Below, piece after piece: positions 57,501-64,000 of a DNA stretch of 64,000 nucleotides. Below the pieces are notes generated by a model. It saw nothing but the letters and a program-made list of their open reading frames with translations, was not told where the DNA came from and did not search any database. A program made the position numbers and the translations under genes. Origin of the DNA: Scolanthus callimorphus (lineage: Eukaryota; Cnidaria; Anthozoa; Actiniaria; Edwardsiidae); contig CM066913.1 of assembly GCA_033964015.1 (NCBI GenBank), positions 7,558,953-7,622,952 on the forward strand, given 5' to 3'. Every line of letters begins with the position of its first letter. Positions within the stretch are counted from its first letter, which is position 1.

Positions 57501-60500
57501 ATGTACTCCTCTGTACTCTCCTGTACTCCCATGTACTCCATGTGCTCCCCTGTATTCCAATGTAATCCCATGTACTCCTATGTACTCCATGTGCTCTCCT
57601 GTAATCCCATGTACTATCATGTACTCCATGTGTTCCCCTTTACTCCCCTGTACTCCCCTGTATTCCCCTGTAGTCCCATGTACTCCACTGTATTCCTCAT
57701 GTGCTCCCATGTATTCCCATGTGCTCCGCTGTACTCCCATGTACTCCCCTGTATTCCCATGTGCTCCCATGTACTCCCCTGTATTCCCATGTGCTCCCCT
57801 GTACTCCCCTGTATTCCCATGTACTCCCCTGTATTCCCATGTACTCCCATGTGCTCCCCTGTATACCCATGTGCTTCCATGTGCTCCCCTGTACTCCCAT
57901 GTGCTCCCATGTACACCCCCTGTATTCCCATGTGTTCCCAGTGCTCCCATGTATTCCCATGTGCTCCCCTGGAGTCCCATATAGTCCCGCAAGTTGCTAC
58001 TTCATGTAACCTTAATATGGGCTAGTGCAGGGGAGTACATGCCAGTAGTTATAGCTATGGAAAAGGTCAATCTCATGATGGCTCAATGTACAAATTCAGT
58101 CTTTAAACGTAGACAGTACTGTGTAGAACTGTTGCAGGTTTCTCACATATTACTAGGTGGGGTGCACATATCTTTGAGGGGTAAGAAATCGAAGTTTGTG
58201 GTATCTTTTAGGAGTTTTCACCTTGAATTTTGCAGTAAATTAGAGTAAATATTACTTGCAGAATATTCAGGTTTAATTGCTGTTGGCCACTATCAGTATT
58301 GGGGAGCCTGTCCCCTCCCCCCAATCATAATTACAGAGTCCCCTCATCCCACTGCTTCCGTCACCCCTAAATACTGAAATGATGTGCCCGAAAAATTAAC
58401 AAGTTAATAACAATAATGAAAATCCAAGCTAGTGTGGAGAACCATGCCTTATACGATGAAAATCAAATTAAATAAACATTGAATCAAGGAAAATTCACAG
58501 ATTTTGATTTCAAGAGAAAACTAAATTCACAGCTTTTTTAGCGCATGGAAGTACAGGGGAGCACATGGGAAGACGTGGGAGTAGAGGAGTACAGGGGAGC
58601 ACATGGGAGCACATGGGAATACAGGGAGCACATGGGAATACAGGGGAGAAAACTAAATTCACAGCTTTTTTAGCGCATGGAAGTACAGGGGAGTACAGGG
58701 GAGTACAGGAGAGCACATGGAGTACATGGGATTACATGGGAATACAGGGGAGCACATGGAGTACAGGAGAGTACAGAGGAGTACATGGGAATACATGGGA
58801 GTACAGGGGAGTACATGGGAATACAGGGGAGCACATGGAGTACATGAGAGTACAGGGTAGCCCATGGAATCACAGTATAAGACACACTATATAGGAAACA
58901 CAGCATAGGACACACTATATTAAGGTTACATGAAGTAGCAACCTGCGGGGCCCAGTAAATAACGCGAACGAAAAATAGAGCCAACTGATCGACAAATTAT
59001 TCCATTTGCACGATAGAAAAGCAAGCAAAATGCTGTTATACAGACAATCCGATGACATGAGCGTAAATACAGTCATATTTCATTGGGGTCTTCGTTTTTC
59101 CGTTTGGAAAAACGAAGAGGGGGTCTTCGTTTTTCCGTTTGGAAAAACGACGATCCCTAAATATTTTTTCTCCAATAATGCGCCGAGAGTTTCCTAAATC
59201 ACGGCGAGCGGCCCGAATGACAAAGAGAGAGGATAGATTAGTTTTTCTACACTGTGGGTTAAAATAGTTAAAACACGCTAGTATAAAGAAAATATACGAG
59301 GGTCTTCGTTTTTTTCCGTTTGGAAAAACGAAGAGGGGGTCTTCGTTTTTCCGTTTGGAAAAACGAAGACCCCTAAATATTTTTTCTCCAATAATGCGCC
59401 GAGAGTTTCCTAAATCACGGCGAGCAGCCCGAATGACAAAGAGAGAGGATAGATTAGTTTTCTTACACTGTGGGTTAAAATAGTTAAAACACGCTAGTAT
59501 AAAGAAAATATACGAGGGTCTTCATTTTTCCGTTTGGAAAAACGAAGACCCCTAAATATTTTTTCTACAATAATGCGCCGAGAGTTTCCTAAATGACGGC
59601 GAGCAGCCCGAATTACAAAGAGAGAGGGTAGATTAGTTTTCTTACACAGAGTTAAAATTGTTAAAACACGCTAGTATAAAGAAAATATACGAGGGTCTTC
59701 GTTTTTCCGTTTGGAAAAACGAAGAGGGGGTCTTCGTTTTTCCGTTTGGAAAAACGAAGACCCCTAAATATTTTTTCTCCAATAATGCGCCGAGAGTTTC
59801 CTAAATCACGGCGAGCAGCCCGAATGACAAAGAGAGAGGATAGATTAGTTTTCTTACACTGTGGGTTAAAATAGTTAAAACACGCTAGTATAAAGAAAAT
59901 ATACGAGGGTCTTCATTTTTCCGTTTGGAAAAACGAAGAGGGGATCTTCGTTTTTCCAAACGGAAAAACGAAGACCCCTAAATATTTTTTCTACAATAAT
60001 GCGCCGAGAGTTTCCTAAATGACGGCGAGCAGCCCGAATTACAAAGAGAGAGGGTAGATTAGTTTTCTTACACTGAGTTAAAATTGTTAAAACACGCTAG
60101 TAAAGAAAATATACGAGGGTCTTCGTTTTTCCGTTTGGAAAAACGAAGAGGGGATCTTCGTTTTTCCAAACGGAAAAACGAAGACCCCTAAATATTTTTT
60201 CTCCAATAATGCGCCGAGAGTTTCCTAAATGACGGCGAGCAGCCCGAATTACAAAGAGAGAGGGTAGATTAGTTTTCTTACACTGAGTTAAAATTGTTAA
60301 AACACGCTAGTAAAGAAAATATACGAGGGTCTTCGTTTTTCCGTTTGGAAAAACGAAGAGGGGGTCTTCGTTTTTTTTTCCGTTCGGAAAAACGAAGACC
60401 CCAAAATATTTTTTTTCCAATAATGCGCCATAGCTTTCCTACTCATAAACACGCTAAGAAAGAAAGAAAAATATGGCGGATTAGGGTTCTTATTATTTTT

Positions 60501-61190
60501 CCCGCCTCTTTGCGACTCCCTGTGGAACTAAAACCGCTGTCCATTGATTGCGGGCCCCAGTAAATAACAGCGATCGAAAAATAGAGCCAACAGATCTACA
60601 AATTACTCGATTTGCACGATAGAAAAGCAAGCAAAATGCTGTTATACAGACAATCCGATGACATGAGCGTGAGTACAGTCATATTTTATGGGGGTCTTCG
60701 TTTTTCCGTTTGGAAAAACGAAGAGGGGGTCTTCGTTTTTCCGTTCGGAAAAACGAAGATCCCTAAGTTTAGCTCGTCCTGTTTGCTAAAATTGCATGAA
60801 ATTACGAAGAGCAGATGACAGGAACACGAGTACAGTCACATTTCATGGGGGTCTTCGTTTTTCCGAACGGAAAAACGAAGAGGCCTCTTAGGTCTTCCAT
60901 CTTCGTTTTTCCCATCTTCGTTTTTCCGACACCCCATAAAATCTTACTCATAAAGGAAGCATTGGCAACTCCAAGCTCCAATTCCACTGCAGCAAATAAC
61001 ACAAGATTCCATCTAGAGAGTTTCAACCCATTGTATTCAGTATCAAATACAAATACTGTGCTTCCTTCCTGGGCAATACCAGGAGTGATAGGCCCAATGG
61101 GTTTGCAACCTTTGCCTTCAATCCAGAACTTTCCATAGTCTCCTTTACATGCTTGGAGAGGGTAGGCTGTGGTGGGCTTGGATGGAGAGG
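48582..61190 (-). CDS. Wntless-like multi-pass membrane protein, 5' end missing
   Basis: Exons, minus strand: 61,190-60,948, 54,125-53,986, 53,272-53,117, 52,740-52,601, 52,381-52,341, 52,228-52,101, 51,621-51,506, one starting at 51,105 (3' end unresolved), 50,079-49,978, 49,421-49,289, 48,914-48,828 and 48,658-48,582 (stop). Phases agree throughout except across the 51,105 exon. The order matches Wntless, the carrier that takes lipidated Wnt from the ER and Golgi to the surface: a luminal domain (ACKGDYGKFWIEG; MIGYRDDKK), then FLNLPLEWLIL, EIRLVIFYAALFFF, LAFIISVGVW and a last helix ALYTGIYAVWNVYTVSVLVL. It is divergent: ring residues usual in Wntless around DIRQGIFYA and the GEH motif are changed. 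The first exon, with the first membrane segment, was not found. A TTTATT at 48,436-48,441 gives an AATAAA poly(A) signal. The gene could be a paralogue rather than the true orthologue. Confidence 0.8.
49590..49960. repeat. Dispersed repeat shared with 7600-8045
   Basis: TATTATGCCCTCTCTCTC, CGCCGCCATCGCACTACAC and CATATGACTAGAC occur in the order seen near 7857-8010. Its end is about 17 bases from the donor of exon 50,079-49,978. Non-coding. Confidence 0.5.
50142..50215. repeat. Poly-G tract with duplicated GCAGCTCTCCTAGTCATGCA
   Basis: A run of more than 20 G is followed by two copies of GCAGCTCTCCTAGTCATGCA separated by a second G run. Assembly errors are likely here. Confidence 0.7.
50578..50775. 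mobile_element. Near-perfect palindrome in a Wntless-like intron
   Basis: AACAAATGTCC, then CCGTGGTATGTCCTCTTATA and GACGTAATAAAGTGGTCAAA, recur inverted on the right, with a loop of about 45 bases. A related CCGTGGTATATACTT half lies at 50,879. It is intronic and non-coding. Confidence 0.75.
54190..54372. mobile_element. Small CTCGCCTAAA-rich TIR element
   Basis: ACTGCCAACTTTTTTAGG and CAAAAGTTGGCAG form the ends. CCTCGCCTAAA is repeated three times inside. It lies about 65 bases upstream of exon 54,125-53,986. Confidence 0.55.
57430..57980. repeat. CTCCCATGTA minisatellite, left
   Basis: Dozens of CCCATGTACTCC / CCCCTGTATTCC-type 10-15-base units form a purine-pyrimidine-skewed tract. It is open in several frames on both strands, which is a low-complexity effect and not evidence of a protein. 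GCARGTTGCTACTTCATG flanks it on both sides (57,352 and 57,988). Confidence 0.9.
58553..58866. repeat. Minisatellite, right, inverted relative to the left
   Basis: GGGGAGTACATGGGAATACA-type units are the reverse complement of the left tract. GAGAAAACTAAATTCACAGC occurs twice (about 58,514 and 58,648), showing a local duplication. It forms the inner part of the right foldback arm. Confidence 0.85.
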
Positions 61191-61539
61191 CTGGAAAAGA
61201 AAATGTGCAATTCCTGAGAAAATACCCTGGGGGGGACTCCCCATATTTTCAGACGGGGGTGCTCGTCGGGAAAATTGATTTAGACCCTAAGGGATAGCAA
61301 AATGGGTGTGGCCAACAGCAAATTTACCCCTAAAAGAAAGCAAATTTGGCGAGGCGAACGCCGATTAATTTAGGGACGTGTCATTATTTAGGGGGGGGGG
61401 AGGGCTCCTATTTTTGTGGGGAGGGTCCTAATTTTTTTCGCGTGTCTAAAGGGAGGGTCCAAATATTTTTCACTCCTATTTGGGGGAGGGTCATAATTTT
61501 TTTCAGCAACATTTGGACGATGAAGAGGGTAAAACAAAT

Positions 61540-62005
61540 GGCGATAGTGGTTATTTCAGCAACTTCTCCATAAAAATTTCGGCGCGCTTCGCGCGCATAA
61601 ACAATGACATAATATACTCTTTTAGCTATGAGGACACTACCGTTGGCAAGAACAAGTTATCTTGACGAGGAAAATCAAACTCTCCCTAAATTTCCCTGCA
61701 AATGATAGGCCTGGAGTCAAGTCACTATATGTTTAGGTAAGCGTGAGTTTTCGACGTTACAAGCATATAAATTCGTCCGTTGGGCCGCGCTTCGCGCACA
61801 TGAATATTAATAACTTCGTCATTTGCGGAGCGCAGTTGTGCGCATGAATAATATAACCTAACCTATATAGCTGAGGTAGTGTACTTCCTGACAGGCTTTG
61901 TTTCCTATGCCATACACAAAACATGTTCATCTACCCTTTCTCTGAGGCTTGATGAAATGCGATGAACAAATAAAAAAACGATGAACAAACAAACAAACAA
62001 ACAAA
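61540..62005. repeat. Partial relative of element C inside B
   Basis: TTTCGGCGCGCTTCGCGCGC, CGCGCTTCGCGCACATGAAT and TTTCTCTGAGGCTTGATGAA occur in the order found in 62,560-62,930 and 43,500-43,860. No terminal repeat is visible. An (AAAC)n tract follows at about 61,985-62,005. Confidence 0.55.
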
Positions 62006-62195
62006 ATTTGGGCACGCTTCCCGCGCAACGAAGGATATGCGAGCCCGTTTTTCTGTAAAATGTCTACAGTACTAGGTCAAACAGGGACGGGAGATGTGGG
62101 ATTACGTTAATCATTGCACTTAGAGGGAGGATCACTGTATTTTACCTGTGTATTATAAACATCCTCACGTAAATAATCGAGGCGATGAATAATAT

Positions 62196-63083
62196 ATGCA
62201 CCAGTCAATTGACACCCCGGCTCCCACCCCCGGGACAGGGCGGGAAAGCAACGGGGTCAGGCAGGTGATTTAACACATTAATCTACGGAAGGACAGGGAA
62301 TTTAACACGGACCTTCTATAGCGGGAATATTCAGCGGGGCATTTAACGGAAAATTAACGCTGAGCCAGAAGTTCCGAAGTTCGATTATCGTGCGAAAATA
62401 TATGGTTTAAGGATCACCGAGGTCGGAGGATTTTGGGAGGGATCACTTCATTTTTGGGCGAGTGAAAAGGATCTCTCGAAACCTGAAGCCTTGAAAGAGA
62501 GATTCCAGCAACGAGTTCTATATCATTTTCTAGTTTTATTTCACTCATTATGTTGAAAATTTCGGCGCGCTGCGCGCGCATAAGGAATGACATCTAATCT
62601 AGTTTTAGAGAAGTTGCCCAAAGAAAACAATACGCTTGTGGCGCTTAAATGGAATGCGCACGAATGTCGTTACAAGCATGTGTATCTTGACAAGGACAAA
62701 TGAAAACCCCCCAAAGCCCTCAAGTGATACGCCTGGTTGGCAGTCAATATGTTCCAAAGAATTGAGTTCGACGTTACAAGCTGCATAGAAATTCGTTTTT
62801 GGGCTGCGCTTCACGCACATGAATCATAATAATTTGTAGCGCGTGAAGAATAAAACCAACAGGCTTTTTTACTACACGCAGAAAATAAAACGCTTATCTT
62901 TTCTCTGGAAGCTTGATGAAATGCGTTTATCAAAACAAAGGCGCGTTTCGCCATGTTGCAAAAGTGTCCTCGGGGGCCTGGAGCTTTAACAACGACCATG
63001 TCCCTGGTGACCGGGAAAATAGTAACATTTAACACTTAGTGAATGTTAAATTGGGGAGCCGTGATGTCAATTGACTGGTGCAT
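62196..63083. mobile_element. Inner element of the nest (C), TGCACCAGTCAATTGACA ends
   Basis: ATGCACCAGTCAATTGACA and its inverse near 63,065-63,083 bracket about 890 bp. The interior has no recognised protein domain. The truncated copy at 43,125-43,857 shares its left part. The target duplication is unclear. Confidence 0.8.
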
Positions 63084-63612
63084 GACAGAAGTAAGAAAAA
63101 AGTAGTTCTGCTATTAAGAAGAAAGAAAGAGACATTACATCACTTGGACAATAGTCTATCTAACAGGTTTTTCAGAAATAAATTGCATGGGGAGGGTCCC
63201 AATTTTTTTACCTATGACTGGGGGAGGGTCACATTTTTTATGTTATATTCAAGGGGAGGGTCCTAATTTTTTTTAGCCTTGTTTAAAAAAAATGGGAGCC
63301 CTCCCCCCCCGGTAAATAATGACACGTCCCTTACCCCTAAAAGATAGCAAATTTGGCAGGTCAAAACAAATAAAAGCGAATTTTAGGTCTTTTAGGGTTT
63401 TCATCCAAGTTTCCTTTCAAAATATCAGTTCTGGTGTCAGTACCAATATATTTCTGGGCAAGGATTGGTCTGAGACTCCCCTAAGGGATAGGGCTGATTT
63501 TAAACACCCCTAAGAGATAGCACGTCTGTCAATTTTATACCCTAAGGGATAGGACAAGCACCCCCGTCTGAAAATATGGGGAGTCCCCCCCCTCCCCCCG
63601 GGGAAAATACCC

Positions 63613-64000
63613 CCATCAAAGAGGGAATGCACTTCAAGACCCCCCACCCCTCTGGAATTTCCAAAGAAAAATACAGTATTGATATGGAAAATAACAGGTA
63701 AATTGACCCTGTTTGCATTTTATGGTGGAAACTTTGGTTTGGAAGCCCAGCTAGTCCTTTAGTTCAAACTCTCATGGCCTGTGTGAAATTACCCAGCTGT
63801 TGATTCATCTGATTGACTGAATGAAAATGGCAGTAACATGATGAAGATTCAGAAAGATACTATGATTTCCTTAAGTTTCCCAAAGGAATATCAGTATAAG
63901 TACCATAAAGGACGTCTGGCCTAATGAATATGAATGAGCATGTTTTTGAATACCTGCACCGTTGCGTGACATTTTGCAAGAACATTTCGATCGTGACGTT
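63613..64000. other. Window end, no gene identified
   Basis: I see no supported gene. On the minus strand a short ATG frame at about 63,969 meets a GTATTC donor-like site in phase 1, which would match the next Wntless-like exon, but it encodes no membrane segment. It is only a weak candidate for an upstream exon. Confidence 0.3.

Larger units (their letters stand above)
55789..60934. mobile_element. Giant foldback element, 5.1 kb
   Basis: Ends GGGTGTCGGAAAAACGAAGA and its inverse are flanked by a perfect 10-bp repeat CATAAAATCT (55,779-55,788 and 60,935-60,944). The left arm runs 55,789-57,430 and the right arm 58,860-60,934, and they mirror each other. Each arm is built from units of about 209-214 bp, about four or five on the left and six or more on the right. 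A unit holds one or two hairpins CTTCGTTTTTCCGTTTGG / GGAAAAACGAAG, then CTAGCGTGTTTTAACAATTT and CTCGGCGCATTATTGGAGAA. The middle carries oppositely oriented minisatellites (57,430-57,980 and 58,553-58,866) around about 570 unique bases. No transposase is visible. Long, tandem-built inverted repeats are typical of FB and TU foldback elements, and 9-11-bp duplications of Mutator-like elements; the class is inference. It lies in a Wntless-like intron. Confidence 0.88.
61373..63330. mobile_element. Middle element of the nest (B), TTA duplication
   Basis: GGGACGTGTCATTATTTA and its inverse are the ends. TTA flanks both sides (61,370-61,372 and 63,331-63,333), typical of PIF/Harbinger. GGGAGGGTCC words are sub-terminal on both sides. 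No transposase is seen. It lies within A. Confidence 0.75.
61228..63603. mobile_element. Outer element of a three-level nest (A)
   Basis: TGGGGGGGACTCCCCATATT, with CAGACGGGGGTGCTCGTC, mirrors GACAAGCACCCCCGTCTG near 63,553-63,570. AAAATACCC flanks both sides (61,219-61,227 and 63,604-63,612), a likely 9-bp duplication. Its sub-terminal CCCTAAGGGATAG words relate it to the short copy at 26,077-26,402. It starts 37 bases from the acceptor of exon 61,190-60,948. Confidence 0.75.

Noticed and set aside
57268..58025. Long open frames of 180-240 codons rich in Pro, Cys, Tyr, Ser
   Set aside because: They are open in several frames and on both strands because the minisatellite lacks stop codons. 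No domain and no conserved start support a protein.

Overview
The window reads as nuclear DNA of an early-branching animal, most likely an anthozoan cnidarian such as a stony coral or anemone. The signs are short exons with GT-AG junctions and matched phases, large introns, invertebrate-style mosaic receptors (collagen, Ig, PAN/apple, C-type lectin, fibrinogen-like domains), an animal Wntless-like gene, an animal CCDC17-like gene, and a very high density of palindromic non-autonomous DNA transposons. This is inference from gene content; the species cannot be read from the sequence. I found no bacterial operons, CRISPR arrays or rRNA genes.

Layout. 0-3.6 kb: no convincing gene, several small inverted-repeat elements. 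3.65-7.4 kb (+): a four-exon type II membrane collagen with a furin-like site, three Ig domains and a C-type lectin domain. 10.3-39.3 kb (-): a CCDC17-like gene with an N-terminal zinc finger and coiled coils; eleven phase-compatible exons are in the window and the 3' end was not found. Its introns hold other genes: a PAN-lectin gene (12.65-15.14 kb, +), an intronless UDP-glycosyltransferase (22.3-23.9 kb, +), an intronless pRiA4b ORF3-like gene (27.8-28.5 kb, -), a decayed LINE (31.4-34.6 kb, -), a Penelope-like fragment and many palindromic elements. 40.2-41.2 kb (-): a rhodopsin-type GPCR broken by a frameshift. 42.8-47.1 kb (-): a six-exon secreted protein with PAN, Ser/Thr-rich, Ig and fibrinogen-like parts. 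48.6-61.2 kb (-): a Wntless-like gene whose first exons lie beyond the window or were not found.

The most striking feature is a 5.1-kb foldback element at 55,789-60,934 inside a Wntless-like intron. It has terminal inverted repeats, a perfect 10-bp target-site duplication, arms made of ~210-bp tandem units that each carry perfect ~30-bp hairpins, and a centre with mirror-image minisatellites. On the other side of the same ~240-bp exon lies a three-level nest of elements (61,228-63,603). Several insertions sit within tens of bases of splice sites.

How the genes relate: the three lectin/Ig/PAN/fibrinogen genes look like cell-surface or secreted recognition proteins. CCDC17-like, Wntless-like, UGT and GPCR genes are otherwise unrelated neighbours. 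All exon models were built by eye from splice motifs, reading phase and domain recognition, without transcripts or database searches.
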